Part shown: positions 8,418-17,009 of the stretch, piece after piece
Position numbering within the stretch: position 1 is the first letter of the stretch
Layout: each line of letters begins with the position of its first letter
Origin: Fischerella muscicola SAG 1427-1 = PCC 73103
GTDB taxonomy: Bacteria; Cyanobacteriota; Cyanobacteriia; Cyanobacteriales; Nostocaceae
Reading direction: 5' to 3'
Length of the DNA stretch: 64,000 bases
NCBI RefSeq assembly: GCF_000317245.1
Contig: NZ_AJLJ01000375.1
Location: forward strand, 1 to 64,000
Position numbers and translations under genes: made by a program
Notes under the pieces: model-generated
Told to the model about the DNA's origin: nothing
Database searches by the model: none
What the model saw: the letters and a program-made list of their open reading frames with translations, nothing else

Positions 8418-10094
8418 ATGGCAGTCCGCAGCATCGCGGAGGCGGCTCCCCCAACGCCGTGGTCAAGGAATTTAGCTGAACCAACAATACACCCATCGGC
8501 CTTTTTGCATTCATTTTCCAATATCATTGGGGATGTAAAAATCGGAGCAAATGTCATAGTTGCGCCAGGTACGTCGATTAGAGCGGATGAAGGTACGCCG
8601 TTTTATATCGGCGAAAACACCAATCTTCAAGATGGTGTTGTAGTCCACGGCTTGGAAAAGGGGCGCGTTGTTGGTGATGACCAACAACAATACTCTGTAT
8701 GGATTGGCAAAAATAACTGTATTACCCACATGGCTTTAATTCACGGGCCATGTTACGTAGGAGATGACTGTTTTATTGGTTTTCGTTCTACGGTGTTTAA
8801 TGCCAGGGTAGGAGCAGGTTGCATTGTGATGATGCACGCCTTAATCCAAGATGTAGAAATTCCCCCAGGTAAATATGTACCTTCAGGGGCAGTAATTACT
8901 AACCAGCAGCAAGCTGATCGCCTGCCAGATGTGCAAGCTGATGACAAAGAATTTGCTCATCATGTAGTTGGTATTAACCAGGCACTACGAGCAGGTTATT
9001 TGTGTGCTGCGGATAGTAAATGTATTAGGACTATTCGTGATGAATTAACTAATTCTTATACAAGTACAGGCATAGAAGTTGAAGTTTTTGAAAGGAGCGA
9101 CGAGGTGTCTAGCAATAGCTTGGGTGCGGAAACAGTAGAGCAGGTACGTTATCTGTTACAGCAAGGATATCATATTGGTACAGAACACGTAGACCAAAGA
9201 CGGTTCCGCACAGGTTCTTGGACTAGTTGCAAACCAATTGAAGTCAGAAGCTTAGGTGAAGCGATCGCAGCTTTGGAAACTTGTCTAAGAGACCATAGCG
9301 GCGAGTATGTCCGCTTATTTGGCATTGACCCCAAGGGCAAACGACGGGTGTTAGAAAACATCATCCAACGTCCAGACGGTGTTGTTCAAACATCTAGCTC
9401 CTTCAAAGCTCCTGCTTATTCTAGCAGCAATGGCAGCTACAACGGCAATAGCAATGGTAGCGGCTACAGCAATGGCAGCAACAGACTCAGTAGTGAAACC
9501 ATAGACCAAATCCGCCAACTATTGGCTGGTGGTTACAAAATTGGTACAGAACACGTCGATGAGCGCCGCTTCCGTACTGGTTCTTGGCAAACCTGCACGC
9601 CCATTGAATCAAGTTCTGCTGGTGATGTGGTTGCTGCTTTAGAAGATTGTATGGATAACCATCAAGGCGAATACGTCCGCTTGATCGGTATCGACCCCAA
9701 AGCCAAGCGTCGCATTTTGGAAAGCATTATTCAACGTCCCAATGGCCCAGTTAGTACACCTAGTAGTAGTAAATCAGTTGGGACAACAACCTCTTTTAGT
9801 TCTGAAAGCACAACAGCAACTGCTAGTAGTAACAAATTAAGTTCCGAAGCAGTCGAACAACTACAACAACTGTTGGCTGGAGGCTTTAAAATTAGCGCTG
9901 AACACGTAGATCAAAGACGCTTCCGTACTGGTTCCTGGGCTAGCTGCGGACAAATTCAAGCTAATAGCATCAGGGAAGCGATCGCAGCCTTGGAAGGCTA
10001 TATCAACGAATATGAAGGCGAATACGTGCGCTTGATTGGTATTGACCCCAAAGCCAAGCGCCGGGTATTAGAATTGATTGTTCAACGTCCGTAA
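8418..10094 (+). CDS. ccmM: Carboxysome assembly protein CcmM (gamma-CA + three SSU-like domains)
   Basis: The product has 558 residues and is preceded by the strong ribosome site GAGGAGG. Residues 1-205 form a left-handed beta-helix gamma-carbonic-anhydrase domain, with hexapeptide repeats and GVVVHG, THMALIHG and DDCFIGFRST. Cys196 and Cys202 match the cysteine pair whose disulfide is needed for activity in active CcmM enzymes. Three Rubisco small-subunit-like domains follow at roughly 230-318, 353-441 and 472-558, each with RRFRTGSW, joined by Ser/Gly/Asn-rich linkers. These domains gather Rubisco into the carboxysome core, and the N-terminal domain contacts CcmN. Domains 1 and 2 keep a second cysteine (ETC, EDC), while domain 3 has Tyr there. 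An internal GTG start at 9105 probably yields a short form. Confidence 0.95.
   Translation: MAVRSIAEAAPPTPWSRNLAEPTIHPSAFLHSFSNIIGDVKIGANVIVAPGTSIRADEGTPFYIGENTNLQDGVVVHGLEKGRVVGDDQQQYSVWIGKNNCITHMALIHGPCYVGDDCFIGFRSTVFNARVGAGCIVMMHALIQDVEIPPGKYVPSGAVITNQQQADRLPDVQADDKEFAHHVVGINQALRAGYLCAADSKCIRTIRDELTNSYTSTGIEVEVFERSDEVSSNSLGAETVEQVRYLLQQGYHIGTEHVDQRRFRTGSWTSCKPIEVRSLGEAIAALETCLRDHSGEYVRLFGIDPKGKRRVLENIIQRPDGVVQTSSSFKAPAYSSSNGSYNGNSNGSGYSNGSNRLSSETIDQIRQLLAGGYKIGTEHVDERRFRTGSWQTCTPIESSSAGDVVAALEDCMDNHQGEYVRLIGIDPKAKRRILESIIQRPNGPVSTPSSSKSVGTTTSFSSESTTATASSNKLSSEAVEQLQQLLAGGFKISAEHVDQRRFRTGSWASCGQIQANSIREAIAALEGYINEYEGEYVRLIGIDPKAKRRVLELIVQRP
9091..9107 (+). promoter_or_regulatory. Internal ribosome binding site and GTG start for short CcmM
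   Basis: AAAGGAG at 9091-9097 lies 7 bases before an in-frame GTG at 9105-9107 (codon 230 of ccmM). Initiation here would give a 329-residue protein consisting only of the three Rubisco small-subunit-like domains. Such a short CcmM (M35) made from an internal start is established for beta-carboxysomes. Position, spacing and frame all fit. Confidence 0.75.
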
Positions 10095-10206
10095 TTAGAG
10101 GTATGAGGGGTATGAGGGGTATGAAAAGAAAAAGTTTTTCTCACTTCCCCCACTTCCCCCACTTCCCCCACTCACATCTATCCCGGTTTCCGAGGTTAAA
10201 ATTTTC
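10095..10206. repeat. Short tandem repeats between ccmM and ccmN
   Basis: Three tandem GAGGGGTAT-type units (about 10097-10122) are followed by three CTTCCCCCA units (about 10143-10172). The spacing adds about 110 bases between two co-transcribed genes. No coding potential is seen. Confidence 0.6.
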
Positions 10207-10968
10207 ATGTCTGTGCCGCCACTGCGCCTGGGTAATAACTTTGACTCCTACATCAGTGGCGAGGTAATTATTCATCCGAGTGCTGTGATTGCACCAGGGG
10301 TGATACTGCAAGCGGCTCCAAGCAGTAAGATTATCATTGGTTCAGGGGTTTGTATTGGAATGGGGTCAATCCTCAAAGTTCATGAAGGAACCCTAGAAGT
10401 AGAAACTGGGGCAAATCTGGGAGCAGGTTTCCTGATGATCGGTAGTGGTAAAATTGGTGCAAATGCTTGCATCGGTTCAGCAACAACAGTGTTTAATTGT
10501 TCTGTTGAGCCTGGACAAGTAGTTGCCCCTGGTTCAGTTCTGGGAGATAACAGTCGCCATTTGAGTGATTCTTTTGCAGTCACTGAGAAAATCCAACAAC
10601 CACAACTACCCACAACCAATCCTGCTTCTCGGCAAGAGGATATGGACATCCAAGAACAAGAGGATCTGTGGAACGAAGAGGACACGGGGACACAAACACA
10701 GGGTTATACAGGAAATTTCTCTGGATCTTCTAGTGGGCGCTTTACCCCTGCTTCCAAACCCACGCTTCCACATCCCAAGCCTTCTGCATCTTCCGCCACT
10801 CAAAACTTACAACAGGACAATCAGGTTACACAAGAGCCTACCACTGAATCTCCAAATAACATCGGTACTCATATTTACGGACAGGGAAGCATTCAGCAAT
10901 TGTTAATCACTTTATTTCCACATCGGCAATCCTTGAATAAACCCTCCTCTGACGAGAAGTCTGAGTAA
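10207..10968 (+). CDS. ccmN: Carboxysome assembly protein CcmN
   Basis: The product has 253 residues. The N-terminal 120 form a hexapeptide-repeat beta-helix (SAVIAPGVIL, IIIGSGVCIGMGSIL, IGANACIGSATTVFNCSV). A long Pro/Ser/Thr/Gln-rich linker follows (about 125-220). Near the C-terminus is an amphipathic segment, IYGQGSIQQLLITLFPHR, that matches the encapsulation peptide. In beta-carboxysomes the beta-helix binds CcmM and the peptide recruits shell protein CcmK2, so this protein links core and shell. Start ATG at 10207 gives MSVPPLRLGN. A short tail follows the peptide (SLNKPSSDEKSE). Confidence 0.92.
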   Translation: MSVPPLRLGNNFDSYISGEVIIHPSAVIAPGVILQAAPSSKIIIGSGVCIGMGSILKVHEGTLEVETGANLGAGFLMIGSGKIGANACIGSATTVFNCSVEPGQVVAPGSVLGDNSRHLSDSFAVTEKIQQPQLPTTNPASRQEDMDIQEQEDLWNEEDTGTQTQGYTGNFSGSSSGRFTPASKPTLPHPKPSASSATQNLQQDNQVTQEPTTESPNNIGTHIYGQGSIQQLLITLFPHRQSLNKPSSDEKSE

Positions 10969-11075
10969 GTGTTATATGGAAGTATGAAGTGTGAAGTATG
11001 AAGTATGAAGTAATAATTTTTTATCCTTCAGCCTAGAGCCTTCATCCTTTCTTTTGAACATTTTGGAGAATTCAT

Positions 11076-11834
11076 ATGGACGCATACAATGTCCAGACAT
11101 CTCGTCGTCGAGACATGCTCAGGGATAGTGCTTTGGGGTTAGTGTCAACTATTAGCTTTCCCGCAATAGTAGGTACGGCAGATATGATGCTGAAATCTGC
11201 TGGGGTTCACCTAGTTGGATATGAAAAGATTGGCAGTGGTCATTGTACTGCTATTGTTCGAGGAGCGATCGCTGATGTCCGTCTAGCGGTAGAAGCCGGT
11301 GAGCAAACTGCTAAACAATTTGATCAGTTTGTTTCTAGCTTAGTAATTTCCAGACCATTCCCTAACCTAGAAGTTGTATTACCTATCAATAGTCGTCTAA
11401 GTGCAATCACTGAGGACGGCACTTATAGTCGTCTAAGTAACCAAGCAGTTGGGTTAGTAGAAACGCGGGGTTTTCCGGCAATGGTAGGCGCTGCTGATGC
11501 CATGCTCAAAGCTGCTGATGTCCAGCTAGCAGCCTATGAAAAAATTGGTTCAGGTTTGTGTACAGCCATTATTCGTGGGTCTGTAGCAAATGTTGCAGTA
11601 GCAGTAGAAGCTGGGATGTATGAGGCAGAACGCATTGGAGAATTAAACGCTGTAATGGTAATTCCTCGACCACTGGATGAACTAGAACAAACCTTGCCAG
11701 TAGCAAGTTGCTGGTTAGAGGAGCGTCAACCTGTAAGATTGCCACTTAATATCAAAGAGCCAATTATGGAGGCAGAATTACTAGAGTTGCCAGATTTATC
11801 TACATTACCTGTAAAAATACAGGAGGAATCATAA
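11076..11834 (+). CDS. ccmO: Tandem-BMC carboxysome shell protein CcmO
   Basis: This 252-residue protein contains two BMC domains in tandem (about 17-105 and 122-210). Each has the YEKIGSG pore-loop region and the fold core (ALGLVSTISFPAIVGTADMM, AVGLVETRGFPAMVGAADAM). The C-terminal 40 residues are an acidic tail. Tandem-domain CcmO is predicted to form trimers acting as pseudohexamers and is needed for shell closure. It has a good ribosome site (TTGGAG) and is last in the ccm operon; the LysR gene begins about 250 bases later. CcmP and beta-CA genes are not in the window. Confidence 0.92.
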   Translation: MDAYNVQTSRRRDMLRDSALGLVSTISFPAIVGTADMMLKSAGVHLVGYEKIGSGHCTAIVRGAIADVRLAVEAGEQTAKQFDQFVSSLVISRPFPNLEVVLPINSRLSAITEDGTYSRLSNQAVGLVETRGFPAMVGAADAMLKAADVQLAAYEKIGSGLCTAIIRGSVANVAVAVEAGMYEAERIGELNAVMVIPRPLDELEQTLPVASCWLEERQPVRLPLNIKEPIMEAELLELPDLSTLPVKIQEES

Positions 11835-11853
11835 AAAAATTGACTACGAAAAA

Positions 11854-11926
11854 AACGTTGTACACACCCAGCAGGATGAGGTTAGTACAACGTTGATTAC
11901 TATCCCCAAAAAGCACCTTTAAGGTG
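11854..11926. promoter_or_regulatory. Inverted repeats downstream of ccmO
   Basis: AACGTTGTAC (11854-11863) and GTACAACGTT (11885-11894) are perfect 10-bp arms with a 21-base loop. A second small palindrome, CACCTT-T-AAGGTG, lies at 11914-11926. CAACGTTG recurs once more at about 11929. The first pair lies about 20 bases after the ccmO stop, so it may be a transcript-end structure. Equally, arms of this kind upstream of a LysR gene could bind a regulator. No clear U-tract follows. Confidence 0.45.
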
Positions 11927-12086
11927 TGCAACGTTGGCTGGAAGGCATCTTACGCTTTGCTTGTTGTTCTGATAATAACTTTTTAATTCTATAAATTAAA
12001 TACCTATCTAATAATAACAGGCATAGATTAATATCTATATTTATAACTCATAACTTGAAGTTGCCATTAGTAGAGGAGAATCACCC

Positions 12087-13007
12087 TTGAACCAAGCGAC
12101 GTTGCACCAGTTAAAGGTGTTTGAAGCGGCGGCGCGACACGGTAGCTTTACACGTGCCGCCGAGGAACTTTTTCTGACCCAACCTACTGTTTCCATGCAA
12201 ATTAAGCAATTGACGAAATCAGTTGGTTTACCGTTATTTGAACAGGTAGGTAAGCGTCTGTATTTGACAGAAGCTGGACGGGAATTATATGCCACCTGTC
12301 GGCAAATTTTTGAGACCATAGCCCAGTTTGAAATGAAGGTGGCAGATTTAAAAGGGCTAAAACAAGGGCAATTACGTTTAGCTGTAATCACCACAGCTAA
12401 ATATTTTATACCACGCTTGTTGGGGCCTTTTTGTCAACGCTATCCAGGAATTGAAATATCACTACAAGTGACAAATCATGAAGGCATTCTGGAACGGATG
12501 ACTAGCAATATGGACGACTTGTATATTATGAGTCAAGTTCCAGAGCATTTGGATGTAAGTTACCAGCAGTTTTTGGAGAATCCCTTAGTAGTTTTAGCAC
12601 CAATTAATCATCCTCTGGCAAAAGAAAAACATATCTCCATCCAACGTCTAGCTGATGAACCTTTTATCATGCGTGAACCTGGTTCTGGAACACGTCGCGC
12701 TGTGCAAAAGTTATTTGATCAGCATGAGGTGCATGTCAAAGTTAAATTAGAATTGGGAAGCAATGAAGCAATTAAACATGCCATAGCTGGCGGCTTGGGA
12801 ATTTCCGTTTTATCTCGCCATACCTTGTTACCAGATACAGGGGATTTAACTGTACTAGATGTAGAACATTTTCCGATCAAACGTGACTGGTACATGGTTT
12901 ATCCTTCAGGAAAACAACTATCCATCGTTGCTCGTACTTATTCTGAATATCTACTAGATGCAGCCAAGCAAATTGTTGAGCAAACTGTTTCTTCTAGTAG
13001 TCATTAA
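12087..13007 (+). CDS. cmpR: LysR-type regulator of carbon assimilation, CmpR/RbcR-like
   Basis: The product has 306 residues. A winged helix-turn-helix lies at about 5-65 (HQLKVFEAAARHGSFTRAAE, LTQPTVSMQIKQL), and the effector-binding domain follows (LRLAVITTAKYFIPRLLGPF, GGLGISVLSRHTL). The start is a TTG at 12087 with AGGAG at 12073-12077; no ATG fits the family start. The sequence is closest in memory to cyanobacterial CmpR/RbcR proteins, which sense low inorganic carbon through photorespiratory or Calvin-cycle metabolites and activate bicarbonate transporter or Rubisco genes. Its position after ccmO supports that. CmpR versus RbcR cannot be settled without a tree. Confidence 0.75.
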   Translation: MNQATLHQLKVFEAAARHGSFTRAAEELFLTQPTVSMQIKQLTKSVGLPLFEQVGKRLYLTEAGRELYATCRQIFETIAQFEMKVADLKGLKQGQLRLAVITTAKYFIPRLLGPFCQRYPGIEISLQVTNHEGILERMTSNMDDLYIMSQVPEHLDVSYQQFLENPLVVLAPINHPLAKEKHISIQRLADEPFIMREPGSGTRRAVQKLFDQHEVHVKVKLELGSNEAIKHAIAGGLGISVLSRHTLLPDTGDLTVLDVEHFPIKRDWYMVYPSGKQLSIVARTYSEYLLDAAKQIVEQTVSSSSH

Positions 13008-13242
13008 CACGAAGACAGCAGCAACATGAACTAAAGTTTGAAATTTTCAAGTTTAGATTTTTACAGGAAACGTAAAAGTTAAGTGAGTTTACTATATGTT
13101 TTACGCCAGCTTTGCCTAACTTTAACAATTCTTCAAAGGATTTCCCGCAAAAATGACCTGGTAAAAGTAGCTTTTGATCTAAATAATTGAGATCTGGAGT
13201 GTAACACTCCCCGTAATTTTTTGTGCGGCGAGTTGACAATGC

Positions 13243-14859
13243 ATGAGCTACTGCATAAATCCTAACTGTCCTAATCCAGAAAACTTGGCCTGTAGCCAGA
13301 GGTGTCAGTCTTGTGGCTCAAGATTGCTGTTGCGATCGCGCTATCGAGTAGTAAAAGCTTTAGGTCAAGGTGGTTTTGGAGCAACTTTTTTAGCCAGTGA
13401 TCAAGGTTTACCAGGGGAACCGAGTTGTGTCATCAAGCAATTACGTCCATCAGGAACTGCACCCCACGTTCTACAAATGGCACGGGAATTGTTTGAAAGA
13501 GAAGCTGTAACTTTGGGCAGAATTGGCAATCATCCGCAAGTACCACGCTTGCTAGACTACTTTGAAGAGCGCGAACAATTCTATTTGGTGCAAGAATACA
13601 TCAGTGGCTCCACCTTACAGCAAGAGGTCAAACACACAGGAGTTTTTACTGAAGCCGGAGTAAAGCAATTTTTGAGCGAAATCCTGCCATTGCTTGAATA
13701 CATACACGAACGTAAGGTTATACATCGTGACATCAAACCGGCGAATGTCATCCGCCGTGTTCAAGATAGTAGATTAGTTCTTATAGACTTTGGTGCTGTT
13801 ACCAATCAAGTCAGACAAGCTGTCGTCAACCATTCAGAAAACACAGCATTAACTGCATATGCCATTGGTACTCCTGGTTTTGCACCCCCAGAGCAAATGG
13901 CAATGCGTCCAGTCTACGCTAGTGATATTTACGCCTTGGGAATTACATGCATTTATCTACTAACCAGTAAATCTCCTAAAGATCTGCAATATAACCCCAG
14001 AACAGGTGAACTTCTTTGGGAAAATCACGTGCAAGTGAGTGATCACCTCGTAGATGTATTGCGGAAAATGCTGGAAGTCTCTGTACGCAATCGCTACCAA
14101 ACAGCCGCAGAAGTACTCAGAGCATTAGAACTAGAACCGTATTTAGAGAGTTTATCAAAAAGTTTGCTTTCTCAACCAAATGGTAGTCTGAAAGAACGAA
14201 CAATTAACGGTTTAGAAGATTCTGGGATTTCTAACAGCAATCCTTCCAGTGTCTCTAGTATGAGCGTGGCACAGGTTGCAGCAGCAATTCGCGCCAGACG
14301 GGCTCGGATTACAGAAGGTACTGGTGTTACCCCTGTAGAGAGGACACGACAACGAATGCTGACAATAAAATCAACCACTTTGTCTAGCAATAGTAGTGGT
14401 TCTCAAGGTCAAAAGTCTCAGACTATGCGCCAATTAGATAGCCAAAATTTAATCTCAGCTTATCTAAAAGGAAGACGAGATTTTGCCTTACACAATTTAA
14501 ATCTCCTTAATTTGCAAGGTGCCAATTTATCAGAAACAAATTTCCATTCTTCTCAACTGCAAAAAGCCAACCTTCAAGGAGCTGATCTCCACAGTAGCGA
14601 CTTTGGTAGAGCTAGTCTCAATCGAGCTAACCTCAGAGATAGTAATTTAACCAAAGCTTACCTCAATAATTCTGATTTAGAGGGAGCAGACTTACGAGGT
14701 GCAGATCTCAGCTATGCTTATCTACAAAATGCCAACCTGCGGGGAGCTAATTTGTGTGGTGCTAATTTAACTGGTGCAAAAATTTCTGAAGAACAACTAG
14801 CACTAGCTAAAACAAATTGGATGACGGTACGCCCTAATGGTAAACGAGGGTTGTTGTAA
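13243..14859 (+). CDS. spkB: Serine/threonine protein kinase, SpkB-like, with pentapeptide repeats
   Basis: The product has 538 residues. An N-terminal zinc-ribbon-like Cys motif (CINPNCPNPEN...CQSCG, about 4-27) is followed by a Pkn2-type kinase domain at about 33-300: glycine loop GQGGFGATF, Lys in CVIKQL, catalytic HRDIKPAN, DFGAV, and APPEQMA. A low-complexity linker and then a pentapeptide-repeat domain at about 420-515 (A(N/D)LxG/xx units) end the protein. The Cys-motif/kinase/pentapeptide order is that of Synechocystis SpkB, a soluble kinase linked to motility and oxidative stress. ATG at 13243 is the family start. No gene partner is evident; the FHA protein downstream could read its phosphothreonines. 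Confidence 0.88.
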   Translation: MSYCINPNCPNPENLACSQRCQSCGSRLLLRSRYRVVKALGQGGFGATFLASDQGLPGEPSCVIKQLRPSGTAPHVLQMARELFEREAVTLGRIGNHPQVPRLLDYFEEREQFYLVQEYISGSTLQQEVKHTGVFTEAGVKQFLSEILPLLEYIHERKVIHRDIKPANVIRRVQDSRLVLIDFGAVTNQVRQAVVNHSENTALTAYAIGTPGFAPPEQMAMRPVYASDIYALGITCIYLLTSKSPKDLQYNPRTGELLWENHVQVSDHLVDVLRKMLEVSVRNRYQTAAEVLRALELEPYLESLSKSLLSQPNGSLKERTINGLEDSGISNSNPSSVSSMSVAQVAAAIRARRARITEGTGVTPVERTRQRMLTIKSTTLSSNSSGSQGQKSQTMRQLDSQNLISAYLKGRRDFALHNLNLLNLQGANLSETNFHSSQLQKANLQGADLHSSDFGRASLNRANLRDSNLTKAYLNNSDLEGADLRGADLSYAYLQNANLRGANLCGANLTGAKISEEQLALAKTNWMTVRPNGKRGLL

Positions 14860-15300
14860 CAGACTTTGTGGCATTAGTCAGGATCGGTGGGGAGAGAGAC
14901 AAGGGAGAGAAAAAGACTAGTTGTACTTTGAACCTTAAACATCATCATGAATTGTGCTTTGATTTTCAAAGTAGGGCAATTCATGAATTGTTAATAGTTG
15001 TTGAAAGCAGTTTAAATGCAATTGTTTAATAAATACTTTGTCAAGCAATATATTTTATTGCATTGTTAAGTTTAATAATGAAAGTATTATAAAATTTTTC
15101 TCAATATTAAGTAGTATTGCGGTTACTTTAAATCAAAGAGAAACTTTAATCTAGGAGAATGAAAGTTCGATGATGTCTATTGCTTGATGAGCAAAATAGC
15201 AACATCAAGTATATGAGATACTTTTCCAGATTATAAAATCAGACTAATTGTTCATAACTGACTTAAAAATAGATATTTATAGCAATATAAAGGCTAATTT
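14860..15300. other. Intergenic region, AT-rich
   Basis: About 440 bases without a gene. A 14-bp palindrome CAATTCATGAATTG lies at 14977-14990, with a partial copy 30 bases earlier. Otherwise nothing recognisable is seen. Confidence 0.5.
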
Positions 15301-16050
15301 ATGATGACTGAGTTATCAGAAAATGAACTAAAAAAGCGACTGAGTTTATATCAAGTATTCCTCAAGTTGTATGAACACCATAGTAGCTTTTTAGAAGAAA
15401 TTTTTCATTTAGAGAATTTACCTCAGTCGCCGTTTACTGGGGTACAGGGGTGTTATCTACAAGGTATAATTGATGCCTCTGCTGCTTATGTAATTACCAA
15501 TTTATGTGATGGTAAAACGCAAAGATTATTACAGCCACAACATATCTGGACTATAGGTCGCGATCGCACTTGTGGAATTTACGTTTGTGATCAACGTGTA
15601 TCTCGTCGCCATGCCGCTCTTCAGTATATTCAAGATGCTGATCACTCAGGATTTTACTTGGTTGACTTTAGTAGCACCAATGGTACTTTTGTGAATGGTG
15701 AGCCTGTGTATCGTCCGATTAAACTACAAGATGGCGATCATCTTCGGCTAGGTAGCATGACTTTTTCTTTTTACACTAATTCTACACCACCCCAAGTTCT
15801 GCCTAGAGTAGCTGTTGAGTTGTTGATGCAACTAGTTACACGCAAAAGTGGCGATGAAGCATCAATCAATAGTAATTCTTTTGGTCAAAAAACTTCTTTG
15901 CATGATAACTTCGATCAGACCCTCGAAGCTTTGAGAGAGTTACCAATACTCAATATTGAAGAAATTACAGTATCGCTAAGTCAAAAGCAGCAGTCTGAAA
16001 TTTTAGATGATTTTTTTAGTAAACAAATACCGACTAATACTATAACTTAG
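15301..16050 (+). CDS. FHA-domain protein
   Basis: The product has 249 residues. A forkhead-associated domain spans about 75-160, with WTIGRDRTCGIYV, the phosphothreonine-binding SRRHA, and FSSTNGTFVNG. The N-terminal 60 residues are helical and the C-terminal 90 are uncharacterised and acidic. FHA domains bind phosphothreonine, so the protein probably acts as an adaptor for Ser/Thr kinases; the SpkB-like kinase just upstream is a possible partner by position only. Its stop overlaps the convergent lipid kinase stop by 4 bases. Confidence 0.8.
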   Translation: MMTELSENELKKRLSLYQVFLKLYEHHSSFLEEIFHLENLPQSPFTGVQGCYLQGIIDASAAYVITNLCDGKTQRLLQPQHIWTIGRDRTCGIYVCDQRVSRRHAALQYIQDADHSGFYLVDFSSTNGTFVNGEPVYRPIKLQDGDHLRLGSMTFSFYTNSTPPQVLPRVAVELLMQLVTRKSGDEASINSNSFGQKTSLHDNFDQTLEALRELPILNIEEITVSLSQKQQSEILDDFFSKQIPTNTIT

Positions 16051-16919
16051 CGGGGGACAAAAACAGCTACAGCTTTGGGAACTACACGGAAATTAGCGGG
16101 GGTATAGGTGGTGATTTCACCATCAGTGTTGATAGGGCGAGGTTTACGAGTATACACCTGAATTTCCTGAGCTTGAAGAGAGCGGACATTCCGAGCATTT
16201 ATGTGTTGTCCTTGGCGCATTCTCGGCAGTAAGGGAATAATTTCCCACCAGTGCTTAATCTCTAGACTGTACAAGTCCAATCTTTGATCATCGATCATGG
16301 CATTGGGGGCTACTGTCATACCACCGCCATAGTACCGACCATTGGCGATCGCAATTTGCACAGTTTTGACTTTAATTGATTGATCAGAAAGACGAATTTC
16401 TGCGCTAAAGGGCCGAGATTCCCAAATAACTTTCAAGGCGGTAAAAGCATAAGCGAAGATTCCCCAACGACGCTTTACTTCTTTGGTTAGTCGCTGAGTT
16501 ATTTTCACACTCAATCCTAAGCTAGCAACATTGAAAAAATATTTGCCGTTAACTTCTCCCAAATCAATGCGTCGTAATTCACCTTTAGCAATCACTTTGC
16601 TAGCTTCAGGTAAAGAATTGGGAATTTTTAAAGTCCTTGCAAGATCGTTAGCAGTTCCCAAAGGTAAAATTCCCAGAGGTAAATTAGTTTCGACCAAAGT
16701 ATCTACCGCAGCATTAAGAGTACCATCACCACCACCAACAATTACTAAATCCACTTGATGTTGATATCTCTGGATGATCTCTGAGAAGTCCTGGGGATTT
16801 TCTGCGGATGCTGCAATTAACTCAAATCCTTGTTCTACAAGACAACTCATCACTTCTGACAAACGCTTTTGTCCTTGGCGGGATTGACGATTTACTAACA
16901 GCAGTGCGCGCTGATTCAT
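16047..16919 (-). CDS. Diacylglycerol/lipid kinase family protein (YegS-like)
   Basis: The 290-residue product has the DAGK catalytic signature IVGGGDGTLNAAVDTL at about 61-76 and ILPLGTANDLARTLKIP at about 84-100. Further matches are FNVASLGLSVKIT and IANGRYYGGGMTVAPNA. The family phosphorylates diacylglycerol, sphingoid bases or related lipids using ATP; the substrate here is not determined. It is transcribed alone, convergent with the FHA gene. ATG at 16919 gives MNQRALLLVNRQSRQGQ, the usual start of these proteins. Confidence 0.85.
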   Translation of the reverse strand: MNQRALLLVNRQSRQGQKRLSEVMSCLVEQGFELIAASAENPQDFSEIIQRYQHQVDLVIVGGGDGTLNAAVDTLVETNLPLGILPLGTANDLARTLKIPNSLPEASKVIAKGELRRIDLGEVNGKYFFNVASLGLSVKITQRLTKEVKRRWGIFAYAFTALKVIWESRPFSAEIRLSDQSIKVKTVQIAIANGRYYGGGMTVAPNAMIDDQRLDLYSLEIKHWWEIIPLLPRMRQGQHINARNVRSLQAQEIQVYTRKPRPINTDGEITTYTPANFRVVPKAVAVFVPR

Positions 16920-17009
16920 AAGTAGTAATTTTTATAGCTTATAAGTAAAAATATTCATATGCTGCCTACACTCTCTTGAAATTTACTCTCAAACTGTGCA
17001 GCTATTTTT

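Noticed and set aside
12994..13239. 81-codon minus-strand frame between the LysR gene and spkB
   Set aside because: Overlaps the end of the LysR gene and has no recognisable features.
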